From Olivibacter domesticus (GTDB taxonomy: Bacteria > Bacteroidota > Bacteroidia > Sphingobacteriales > Sphingobacteriaceae): DNA of 64,000 nucleotides. This document shows positions 45,126-52,541 of the stretch, piece by piece. The notes below the pieces were generated by a model. That model was not told where the DNA came from, did no database searches, and was given only the letters and a program-made list of their open reading frames with translations. The position numbers were made by a program, and so were the translations under genes. The DNA lies in assembly GCF_900109575.1 (NCBI RefSeq), contig NZ_FOAF01000001.1, forward strand, positions 434,001-498,000, in the 5' to 3' direction. The number at the start of each line of letters is the position of its first letter. Position 1 is the first letter of the stretch.

Positions 45126-46574
45126 TTAGTAATAAGTTAAGCGTACTACACCTGCTATTTTTTTTGCTAACCGAACAACCTGTTTACTGTATCCATATTC
45201 ATTATCATACCATACATATAACACTAAGGATTTACTGTCTGGGCCTATAAGTGTGGAAGGTCCGTCTATAATTGCTGTGTGGCTATTGCCTATAACGTCA
45301 CTGCTTACTAGTTCTTTCGAGGAAGAATAATCAATTTGTTCCGATAACTCTCCAAATAATGCTTCATTTTTTAAGATTTCTTCAAGTTTTTCCAACAATA
45401 TCGTTTTGTGCGTACTTAAGTTAAGTATAGCTAGTGAACCATTAGGTACGGGTACCCTAACAGCACTTCCTGTCAATTTGCCCGCGAGGTTTGGTATAAC
45501 CTTATAAACGGCCTTGGCAGCACCTGTTTCAGTAATTACCATATTTAAGGCAGCTGCTCGTCCTCGACGTTCTTTTTTATGGTAGTTATCCAAAAGATTC
45601 TGATCGTTTGTATAGGCATGTATGGTTTCTACGTGACCTTTTTGTATCTTAAAGTTATCATTGATCAGTTGCAAAACAGGAACGATGGCATTGGTGGTAC
45701 AAGATGCGCAAGTGAAAATATCCTCTTTTTTAAAGTCAACTTTTTTGTCGTTAATTCCTACAACTATGTCTGGAAGATCTCCCTTACCGGGTGCTGTTAG
45801 CAACACCTTGCTTATTCCTTTGGCATGTAGATGTTTGCTTAAACCAACTCGATCTCTTAATGTACCGGTGTTGTCTATTAGGAGGGCATTATTAATGCCG
45901 TATTTTGTATAATCGATCTCCTCCGGATGATCACTGTTTATAATATGTATACGTTGTCCATTTACAATGAAGCAATTATTGGGTTCGTCAATAGTAATTG
46001 TACCTTTGAATTCATGGTGTATAGAGTCCGATTTTAATAAATTTGCACGTTTAGATAAATCTTCTGTCTGAGAGGTTCTGGCAACGATTGCTTTTAGCCT
46101 TAATTGCTCTCCTTTACCTGTTTGCGTGATAATCTCTCTTGCTACTAATCTCCCTATTCTACCAAAGCCATAGAGTACGATGTCTTTAGGTTCAATTGAG
46201 TGCTTGTCTTTGCCAATATGAGCAGCAAGACGCCTCATTACAAAATCATAAACGGTGGCATATTTGTAATGGCTATCTGTCCATTGCGCAGCTAACGTTC
46301 CGATATCAATTCTACTAGGTGCAGAATTGCTGCTTTTAATGGCTTTTGCTATTTCTAGTGTGTCAAAGATGGATATATCTTTATTGCTGATTTCTCGTGC
46401 ATGTTGATGTATTGCCAGTAACTCACTACTAGCTATATCAACTAAGGTTTTCCTAAAAAGCACCAATTCAATAGACCGCTCTAACCATAGATGCCCTACA
46501 ATTGCTATCAATTCAAGTGTTTTCTTCTCTTTTTCGATCCAGGTTTGAAATTCTGTTTGGTTGATATTTGTCAT
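45126..46574 (-). CDS. Glyceraldehyde-3-phosphate dehydrogenase, long form
   Basis: NAD(P)-dependent glycolytic dehydrogenase of 482 residues from the ATG at 46574 (MTNINQTEFQTWIEKEKK). A further upstream ATG is open but the extra residues are low-complexity, and they reach into the rpoD terminator. The catalytic core has GFGRIGRLV (136-144), CASCTTNAIVP with catalytic Cys292, GRAAALNMVITETGAA and WYDNEYGYSKQV. About 130 residues precede the Rossmann motif, unlike the 330-340-residue standard enzyme. Such long forms are known in Bacteroidota and some Proteobacteria. The function of the helical extension is unknown. Confidence 0.93.
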   Translation of the reverse strand: MTNINQTEFQTWIEKEKKTLELIAIVGHLWLERSIELVLFRKTLVDIASSELLAIHQHAREISNKDISIFDTLEIAKAIKSSNSAPSRIDIGTLAAQWTDSHYKYATVYDFVMRRLAAHIGKDKHSIEPKDIVLYGFGRIGRLVAREIITQTGKGEQLRLKAIVARTSQTEDLSKRANLLKSDSIHHEFKGTITIDEPNNCFIVNGQRIHIINSDHPEEIDYTKYGINNALLIDNTGTLRDRVGLSKHLHAKGISKVLLTAPGKGDLPDIVVGINDKKVDFKKEDIFTCASCTTNAIVPVLQLINDNFKIQKGHVETIHAYTNDQNLLDNYHKKERRGRAAALNMVITETGAAKAVYKVIPNLAGKLTGSAVRVPVPNGSLAILNLSTHKTILLEKLEEILKNEALFGELSEQIDYSSSKELVSSDVIGNSHTAIIDGPSTLIGPDSKSLVLYVWYDNEYGYSKQVVRLAKKIAGVVRLTYY

Positions 46575-46670
46575 TATGAAATTTAAATGGTTTATTATTG
46601 ACAAATATATAAAATTTAGTGATTTTTGAAGGTATTTTTTATTAAATTGATAATATTGAAATGTAGGCGT

Positions 46671-46701
46671 AAAAAAAAGCATCCGCCATTTGGAGGATGC
46701 T
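46671..46701 (-). terminator. Terminator of rpoD
   Basis: Stem AGCATCC / GGATGCT with a 10-nt loop, followed on the minus strand by eight Ts, 31 bp past the rpoD stop. Confidence 0.9.
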
Positions 46702-46731
46702 CTCAGTTTTTATATCAAGAAATTTAAAAGC

Positions 46732-47592
46732 TTATCCTAGATAAGACTTTAATATTTTACTACGTGAAGTATGGCGTAAGCGTTGTAATGCTTTATCTTT
46801 AATTTGTCTTACACGTTCGCGCGTAAGATTAAAGGTCTCTCCAATTTCTTCAAGCGAAAGAGGATGGTTTGAGCCTAAACCAAAAAATAAAACAATTATT
46901 TCGCGTTCGCGTTCAGTTAAAGTAGCTAAAGACCTTTTTATTTCTTCAGATAGCGACTCATCTATTAAGGAGCTGTCGGTATTTGGATCGTGATTTTCCA
47001 ATACATCTAACAACGTGTTTTCTTCTCCTTGAACAAATGGAGCGTCCATTGAAACGTGTCGGCCTGAATTGCTCAGTGTATCTGAAATTTTGTCTACCGT
47101 AGTTTCAAGTATGTCTGCCAATTCTTCAGGTGATGGTTCGCGTTCATATTCCTGCTCTAAGCGAGAGAAGGCTTTGCTTATTTTACTTAATGAACCCACC
47201 TGATTCAATGGTAAACGCACTATACGTGATTGCTCTGCGATAGCTTGTAAGATAGACTGACGAATCCACCAAACAGCATAAGAGATAAATTTAAAACCCT
47301 TCGTTTCGTCGAAGCGTTTTGCGGCTTTGATTAAGCCTAAATTTCCCTCATTAATTAGGTCCCCTAAAGTTAAACCTTGGTTTTGGTACTGTTTTGCTAC
47401 TGATACGACAAAACGTAAGTTTGTTTTAGTTAAACGTTCTAAGGCTGCTTGGTCGCCTTCTCTGATCTTTTGAGCAAGAATTACTTCCTCCTCTGCAGTA
47501 ATAAGGTCAACTTTACCAATTTCATGCAAATATTTATCTAACGATTGCGATTCGCGATTGGTAATTGACTGGGTTATTTTGAGCTGTCTCAT
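46732..47592 (-). CDS. rpoD: Primary RNA polymerase sigma factor (RpoD-type, short form)
   Basis: Housekeeping sigma-70 factor of 286 residues. Region 1.2 ([16 protein letters not shown]), region 2 ([44 protein letters not shown]), region 3 ([13 protein letters not shown]) and region 4 ([32 protein letters not shown]) are complete. Region 1.1 and the non-conserved insert are absent, typical of Bacteroidota, which recognise TAnnTTTG promoters. A candidate -7 box (TACTTTTG, reverse complement of 47629-47636) lies upstream. Confidence 0.96.
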   Translation of the reverse strand: MRQLKITQSITNRESQSLDKYLHEIGKVDLITAEEEVILAQKIREGDQAALERLTKTNLRFVVSVAKQYQNQGLTLGDLINEGNLGLIKAAKRFDETKGFKFISYAVWWIRQSILQAIAEQSRIVRLPLNQVGSLSKISKAFSRLEQEYEREPSPEELADILETTVDKISDTLSNSGRHVSMDAPFVQGEENTLLDVLENHDPNTDSSLIDESLSEEIKRSLATLTEREREIIVLFFGLGSNHPLSLEEIGETFNLTRERVRQIKDKALQRLRHTSRSKILKSYLG

Positions 47593-47885
47593 TAATTATT
47601 TATATGCCCCTTTCTTTTATAAAGTGTGCAAAAGTACAAAAATTATTTTCTTAATAACGATTGAAAAGCAAAAAAGTTATCTGATTTTTAGGGTTTTATC
47701 AATTTTTTTCTGCATAAAATACTCAGCAAAAAACGAGCCAAATAAACGTGAAAAACGGTGATCCAAGCCCGAATGGCTATTGATTAAGTATTTATGAAAT
47801 GATAATGACAAAATAATTTAATTATCATTTATTTCGTTACAATTATGAACTTATCTAATAGGTTAATATAAAAAAAACACATTGA

Positions 47886-47916
47886 TTTGAAACAAAGGTT
47901 AGCAATACTGACTTTG
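47886..47916 (+). promoter_or_regulatory. Candidate promoter of the nagX-like gene
   Basis: TTTG (47886-47889), 19-bp spacer, TGACTTTG (47909-47916), one mismatch from TAnnTTTG. Predicted leader about 145 nt, containing the TGCG-N6-TGCG element. Confidence 0.4.
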
Positions 47917-47964
47917 TGTCATCAAACAAAACATTTTCATGGTGAAGGATATCGTTATGAGTAA

Positions 47965-47978
47965 TGCGTTTTTTTGCG
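47965..47978. promoter_or_regulatory. TGCR-N6-TGCR motif upstream of the nagX-like gene
   Basis: TGCG-TTTTTT-TGCG. With flanks (ATGCGTTTTTTTGCGTTTTT) it is nearly identical to the element upstream of murQ at 51780. Confidence 0.4.
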
Positions 47979-48067
47979 TTTTTGTTTATTAGAATTGCAA
48001 TTTTCAATATTAGTGAGTAGTTTTATGTTAAGCAAAAGTAACTTCATACCAATAACTGATCTTTGTT

Positions 48068-49267
48068 ATGTCGCAACGATATTATTCTTTAGATGTTTTC
48101 CGTGGCGCAACTGTCGCTCTTATGATTTTAGTCAATAATCCAGGGAGTTGGAGTTATGCTTTCTCACCGCTTAAGCATGCTCCTTGGCATGGTTGTACAG
48201 CCACAGATCTGGTGTTTCCATTTTTTTTATTTGCAGTTGGTAATGCTATGGCCTTTGTCATGCCGCGCCTAATGGATGCTGGCACCCATATATTTTGGAG
48301 AAAGATAGTGAAAAGAACGATCTTGATTTTTTTAATCGGCTTATTGCTTAATTGGTATCCTTTTGTGCAATGGACCGATGAGATATTAGTTTTTAAATAT
48401 TGGGTCAATCCCACCGATGCGGAGAGTGGAATACGCATTTTTGGCGTATTACAGCGGATAGCTTTGTGTTATGGCATTGCTTCTATTATAGTATATTTTT
48501 TAAAACCAAAGAGTGTTATAATCGTAAGCGGACTTATTTTACTGATCTACTGGTTTGTTTGTGTATTATTTGGTGGTGTAGATCCTTATAGTTTAAAAGG
48601 TTGGTTTGGCACAGCAATAGATGAAAAGATTTTAGGGATTGCACACATGTATAAGGGAGAAGGTGTGGCTTTCGAACCAGAGGGAATTATAAGTACGTTT
48701 ACAGCCGTTGTACAGGTGATAATTGGTTATTTAGTAGGAAATTATATTGTAAAATATGGGAAAGGATTTGCAAGCGGAAAAGAAAAACAGCACACATATC
48801 GAGTAATTAGTACACTTGCGGTTGTCGCGGCATTATTAACGTTAGCTGGTTTGACCTGGGGTTTGGTATTTCCTATTAACAAGAAAATTTGGACAAGCTC
48901 TTACGTGCTCTATACTAGTGGTTTGGCAATCACAACATTAAGTGTTTTGATTTGGTTCATTGAAGCGAAACAGATGAAGAATGGATTCACTAAATTTTTT
49001 GATGTATTTGGTAAAAATCCACTATTTATTTTTGTAATGAGTGCACTTATTCCTAAAACCTTATCATTGATACGAATTAATAATGGTCAAAATGCAGAGG
49101 GAAAAATCTTATATACTTCTCCGCTCAGATGGTTTTATACAGAGGTTTGCGCAAAGTTTCCGGGACCGCCGGAAGTTGGTTCATTTATATACGCCATCTG
49201 CTTTCTTACAAGTCTTTGGCTTATTTGTTATATAATGGATAAAAGAAACATTTATGTAAAGGTGTAG
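48068..49267 (+). CDS. NagX/HGSNAT-like membrane acyltransferase (DUF5009)
   Basis: A 399-residue inner-membrane protein with about ten helices, related to heparan-alpha-glucosaminide N-acetyltransferase and bacterial NagX. Signature: YYSLDVFRGATVALMILVNN, HAPWHGCTATDLVFPFFLFAVG, and FGKNPLFIFVMSAL. Bacterial members sit in amino-sugar loci and are thought to move an acetyl group onto or assist uptake of aminosugars; the activity is not settled. Its position beside MurNAc-use genes supports a peptidoglycan or amino-sugar role. It is transcribed opposite to the rest of that locus. Confidence 0.88.
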   Translation: MSQRYYSLDVFRGATVALMILVNNPGSWSYAFSPLKHAPWHGCTATDLVFPFFLFAVGNAMAFVMPRLMDAGTHIFWRKIVKRTILIFLIGLLLNWYPFVQWTDEILVFKYWVNPTDAESGIRIFGVLQRIALCYGIASIIVYFLKPKSVIIVSGLILLIYWFVCVLFGGVDPYSLKGWFGTAIDEKILGIAHMYKGEGVAFEPEGIISTFTAVVQVIIGYLVGNYIVKYGKGFASGKEKQHTYRVISTLAVVAALLTLAGLTWGLVFPINKKIWTSSYVLYTSGLAITTLSVLIWFIEAKQMKNGFTKFFDVFGKNPLFIFVMSALIPKTLSLIRINNGQNAEGKILYTSPLRWFYTEVCAKFPGPPEVGSFIYAICFLTSLWLICYIMDKRNIYVKV

Positions 49268-49352
49268 GTTGTTCGTTATTGGTTGCCAGTTGTTTGTTGT
49301 GAGTTGTTAGGGATGCTAATGAAAGTACAAAAGTTAGCATGGTAGACTGGTC

Positions 49353-49376
49353 GGACCGACCTCATAAGGCAAGCGT
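49353..49376. repeat. Short dispersed repeat, copy 2
   Basis: Matches 12103-12126 at 21 of 24 positions. With flanking bases it forms the near-perfect palindrome GGTCGGACCGACC and overlaps the first base of the symporter stop codon. Confidence 0.6.
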
Positions 49377-50869
49377 TAAGAAAAGTCTTGAACTTCTTCT
49401 TTATTCACTTTATTATTTTTACTAGTGATCAATAGCATTAGAAACGTTAAAAAACCATTAATTAAGATGAGCTCAAATCCCACTATGTATCCGATACTAT
49501 TTTTCAGCCAGTAATCAACGCCGTAACAGAGGAAAGGTGAAATTAGACATATATACGGCACTAATTTATCTGTAACTGCACGTTTCGTAAACATCCCAAA
49601 TCCAAATAATCCTAATAAAGGACCATAGGTATAACCTGCTGCAACAAATATAGCTATTACGACGGAATCGTTATTAATAAGACGAAAAATCAGAATAACG
49701 CCCAACATGAGTAAAGAAAATATAAAATGAACCTTGTTCCTTGTTTTAACTAAAGCAGGGTCATTTGGATCTATCTTTTTATTGAAGTTCAAAAAATCTA
49801 CACAAAAAGAAGTCGTTAAAGCTGTTAACGCGGAATCCGTTGTAGCAAAAGTAGCTGCTGTAAGGCCGAGCATAAATATGATGCCTGGAACAACAGCCAA
49901 ATGATTTAGCGCAATTTCGGGATAAAGGTGATCTGGCGTCTTCAAGCTTGCTATGTCTATATGGTTATTGCTTGCATAGATATATAGTAAAGCTCCTACT
50001 GATAGGAAAAACAGATTGATAAAGATGAAAATAGTTGTAAAGGTCAACATATTCTTTTTCGCTTCACCTATTGTTTTCATACTTAAATTTTTCTGCATTA
50101 AATCCTGATCTAGACCGGTCATCGCAATGGTTACAAAAATGCCTCCCAAGAACTGCTTCCAAAAATTGGCTTTGCTTCCCATGAAGTCTTCCCAAAAAAA
50201 CATTTTCGAATAACTGCTGGTTTTTACGGTTTCAATTGTTTGTATCAAATTGAGATCGAGGCTGTCGGCAATAAAATATATAGAGAGCACAACAGATAGC
50301 AATAGGAAAAAGGTTTGAAGCAAATCAGTAATAATGATGGTTTTTAAGCCTCCTTTGTGTGTGTATACCCATATGAGCATCAGGCAGATAACAATCGTTA
50401 ATGCAAAAGGAATATTCCAGGCGTCAAATATAAACCGCTGTAAAACAATTGCTACCAAGTACAAACGAAAAGCGGAGCTTATTGTTCTAGATATAAGAAA
50501 AATCATTGCACCTGTTTTATAGCTATAGTAACCGAGACGGTGTTCCAAATAAGCATAAATAGAAACTAAATGCATTCGATAATAAAGGGGCAGCAGAACG
50601 AGGGCAATAATAATAAAGCCTACCGCATTGCCTAATACAAACTGGAAATATCCAAAACTGCCATTGCCGACTGCTCCAGGAACAGATATAAATGTAACTC
50701 CCGAAAGTGCCGTGCCTATCATTCCGAATGCTACCACATACCATTTTGAGTTTTTATTGGCTATAAAAAACGTTGCATTATCAGATGACTTTCTAGAAGT
50801 TAAGTAAGCTATTGCTATTAATATTCCAAAGTATATTAATAGAAAGCTAAGCAAGGTTATGGGAGACAT
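49376..50869 (-). CDS. Sodium:solute symporter (SSS family)
   Basis: Inner-membrane Na+-coupled importer of 497 residues with about thirteen helices. Family features: FFIANKNSKWYVVAFGMIGTALSGVTFISVPG, seen as NSKWYVVAFGMIGTALSG, then GLDQDLMQKNLSMKTI, and LTAATFATTDSALTALTTSF (Na-site region). It lies 52 bp after murQ in the same direction. In Tannerella forsythia an inner-membrane MurNAc transporter is encoded beside murQ, so uptake of free MurNAc or an anhydro/disaccharide form is likely here. Substrate is inference. Confidence 0.92.
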   Translation of the reverse strand: MSPITLLSFLLIYFGILIAIAYLTSRKSSDNATFFIANKNSKWYVVAFGMIGTALSGVTFISVPGAVGNGSFGYFQFVLGNAVGFIIIALVLLPLYYRMHLVSIYAYLEHRLGYYSYKTGAMIFLISRTISSAFRLYLVAIVLQRFIFDAWNIPFALTIVICLMLIWVYTHKGGLKTIIITDLLQTFFLLLSVVLSIYFIADSLDLNLIQTIETVKTSSYSKMFFWEDFMGSKANFWKQFLGGIFVTIAMTGLDQDLMQKNLSMKTIGEAKKNMLTFTTIFIFINLFFLSVGALLYIYASNNHIDIASLKTPDHLYPEIALNHLAVVPGIIFMLGLTAATFATTDSALTALTTSFCVDFLNFNKKIDPNDPALVKTRNKVHFIFSLLMLGVILIFRLINNDSVVIAIFVAAGYTYGPLLGLFGFGMFTKRAVTDKLVPYICLISPFLCYGVDYWLKNSIGYIVGFELILINGFLTFLMLLITSKNNKVNKEEVQDFS

Positions 50870-50921
50870 GTAAGGTTAAATTTATGATTTGCAATTTAAT
50901 TAGAAGTTACATTTTCGATAC

Positions 50922-51737
50922 TTAAGCCTTAATGTTCTGTGTTTGTTCTATGGCTTTACGGACACTTCCGTACTTTTCCAATAATTCATTTGCCTTTTCT
51001 TGACTTACACCAGTTTCCTGCATAATAATGCGGGCTCCTCTATTGAACAGTTTGTGATTGGTAAGTTGCATATCCACCATCTTATTGCCCTTAACCCTAC
51101 CTAGTTTAATCATGATAGAGGTGCTGAGCATATTTAATACTAATTTTTGCGCAGTGCCTGCCTTCATGCGTGTCGATCCGGTTACGAACTCAGGTCCGGT
51201 AATAACCTCTATGGGGAATTTGGCTACTTTTGCAACGGGTGTATTGGCATTACAAACTAAACAACCAGTGGTAATTCCTGCGTTATTAGCGGCTGCCAAA
51301 CCACCTATAACGTATGGCGTGGTGCCAGAAGCGGCTATTCCTATAATAACATCCTTGTCATTAATACTATGTTCCTGTAGATCTTTCCATGCTTGTTGTT
51401 CATCATCTTCGGCAAATTCAACAGCTTTTCTGATAGCCGTATCGCCACCTGCTATCAGTCCAACAATCCAGTCAAAGGGCACACCAAAGGTTGGAGGGCA
51501 TTCAGAGGCATCTAATATTCCTAATCTACCGCTTGTGCCAGCTCCTATGTAAAATAGTCTACCACCTTCCTCCATTTTTTCCACTGTGACATTTACCAGC
51601 GCTTCAATCTGCGGAATAGATCTTTCAACTGCTTGCGGTACCGTTTGGTCTTCTTTATTAATATTGGTTAATAACTCGTTAACCGACATTTTTTCTAAAT
51701 TGTTGTAATGAGATTCTTTTTCAGTTGTATTATCCAT
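50922..51737 (-). CDS. murQ: N-acetylmuramic acid 6-phosphate etherase
   Basis: Removes the lactyl ether from MurNAc-6-phosphate to give GlcNAc-6-phosphate and D-lactate. The 271 residues show the SIS fold with IGAGTSGRLGILDASECPPTFG, carrying Glu79, and AVEFAEDD, carrying Glu110, which match the two catalytic Glu of the E. coli enzyme by position. RMKAGTAQKLVLNMLST is also diagnostic. It has its own predicted promoter with an operator-like element. No MurNAc kinase (MurK or AnmK) is present in the window. Confidence 0.97.
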   Translation of the reverse strand: MDNTTEKESHYNNLEKMSVNELLTNINKEDQTVPQAVERSIPQIEALVNVTVEKMEEGGRLFYIGAGTSGRLGILDASECPPTFGVPFDWIVGLIAGGDTAIRKAVEFAEDDEQQAWKDLQEHSINDKDVIIGIAASGTTPYVIGGLAAANNAGITTGCLVCNANTPVAKVAKFPIEVITGPEFVTGSTRMKAGTAQKLVLNMLSTSIMIKLGRVKGNKMVDMQLTNHKLFNRGARIIMQETGVSQEKANELLEKYGSVRKAIEQTQNIKA

Positions 51738-51772
51738 CGCTTTTTATACTGTCAAATCTTTTTTATAATATA

Positions 51773-51794
51773 CCAAAAATATGCATTTTTATGC
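51773..51794 (-). promoter_or_regulatory. murQ promoter -7 box and adjacent TGCR-N6-TGCR motif
   Basis: On the minus strand TATTTTTG (reverse complement of 51773-51780) fits TAnnTTTG, 36 bp before murQ. Directly upstream, TGCA-TTTTTA-TGCG (plus-strand 51781-51794) fills the start of the -7/-33 spacer, a position suited to a repressor. Confidence 0.5.
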
Positions 51795-51827
51795 GTTTTT
51801 ATATTTTAAAACTAAAAAAACATGCAT

Positions 51828-52481
51828 TTATTGTTCCAATAATTCATTTATTTTTTTAAACTGGTAACCTTCAGTCAATAAACTATCAAGCAGCACGGGG
51901 AGCTTATGATAAAATTTATCTTTTCTTTGAGGCCCTGCGCCCAAGTGTATCAGCATAATAAAGCCATTGAGTCCATTTATCTGTTGCTTGTAATAGGAAA
52001 CAACAGATGCTAAAATTTTATCCGACGGGCGATATCTTTTTCCCATTTCAGGGAATGTATAATCAGCCGTTGTGAGCGTTCCGGGCGTAAAGTTAATTAA
52101 TTGTAAGGCATGATTACTAGTCCAAACATTTATTTCTTTATTGTACCATTCATATGGTGGAAGAAAGTAAGATGCATTTTCTTTACGAATGCCGAAAGAA
52201 CTCATTTTCTTATAAACCTCATTTAGGTCTGTATCAAACTGGGCTTTGGTAATAAGCAAACTATCTCTTTTATTCCAATCGCAATACAAAAGGTGTTGAT
52301 CAGAATGCGCACCCAGATAGTGTCCCGCATTTATCATATTCTTTATAAACGGATAATTCTCGGAATTTGCATAAAATCTTCCTGTCAAAAAGAAGGAGGC
52401 CTTTATTTGATATTGATTCAATATTTTGAGTATTGTGTCAGTACCTTCATTAAACTCATCTCCCGAAAAAATTAGACTCAT
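51828..52481 (-). CDS. Polysaccharide deacetylase-like domain (CE4 fold), probably the 3' part of a frameshifted fusion with GH9
   Basis: A 217-residue CE4-type deacetylase from its only in-frame ATG (52481). Metal-site features: FSGDEFNEG (Asp8) and GAHSDQH (His59, His63); FLPPYEWYN and GFIMLIHLGA are the later motifs. There is no signal peptide. However, the frame stays open upstream of the ATG for 18 codons (VIKDSYGAIYRGDIQKKN) back to the GH9 3' end. That stretch reads like the natural N-terminal part of this family ('..G.IIRGD...K'), so the ATG is probably internal. See the frameshift site at 52508-52541. If frameshifting is not used, reinitiation at this ATG would give a cytoplasmic enzyme. 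Confidence 0.8.
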   Translation of the reverse strand: MSLIFSGDEFNEGTDTILKILNQYQIKASFFLTGRFYANSENYPFIKNMINAGHYLGAHSDQHLLYCDWNKRDSLLITKAQFDTDLNEVYKKMSSFGIRKENASYFLPPYEWYNKEINVWTSNHALQLINFTPGTLTTADYTFPEMGKRYRPSDKILASVVSYYKQQINGLNGFIMLIHLGAGPQRKDKFYHKLPVLLDSLLTEGYQFKKINELLEQ

Positions 52482-52507
52482 ATTCTTTTTTTGAATATCA
52501 CCCCTAT

Positions 52508-52541
52508 AGATAGCCCCATAGCTATCTTTAATTACTTTTTT
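52508..52541 (-). promoter_or_regulatory. Candidate -1 programmed ribosomal frameshift signal
   Basis: Read on the minus strand: the slippery heptamer A_AAA_AAG (52541-52535) in exact phase with the GH9 codons GCA AAA AAG, then a 7-nt spacer starting with the stop codon TAA, then a hairpin AGATAGC-TATGGG-GCTATCT (7-bp stem, 52527-52508). A -1 slip skips the stop and enters the deacetylase frame at GTA ATT AAA, giving an 839-residue GH9-deacetylase protein. The alternative is a one-base error in, or recent loss from, the A6 run: seven As would also fuse the frames. Confidence 0.6.

Larger units (their letters stand above)
47593..48067. other. Divergent intergenic region between rpoD and nagX-like gene
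   Basis: A 475-bp AT-rich spacer. It holds the rpoD -7 box, a promoter for the nagX-like gene (47886-47916) and a TGCG-N6-TGCG element (47965-47978). No gene seen. Confidence 0.6.

Noticed and set aside
46575-46682. N-terminal extension of GAPDH (36 residues)
   Set aside because: Low-complexity residues reaching into the rpoD terminator; start at 46574 preferred.
49261-49340. GTTGTT-rich stretch with ATGCTAA/TTAGCAT hairpin as a terminator or minisatellite
   Set aside because: The stem is short with a long loop and no U-tract, and the repeats are degenerate; not listed as a feature.
52478-52519. A 13-codon frame (ATGGGGCTATCT...) whose TGA overlaps the deacetylase ATG, suggesting translational coupling
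   Set aside because: It has no conserved content, and its first bases are the loop and stem of the proposed frameshift hairpin. The upstream in-frame homology of the deacetylase fits frameshifting better, but coupling is kept as an alternative in the deacetylase entry.
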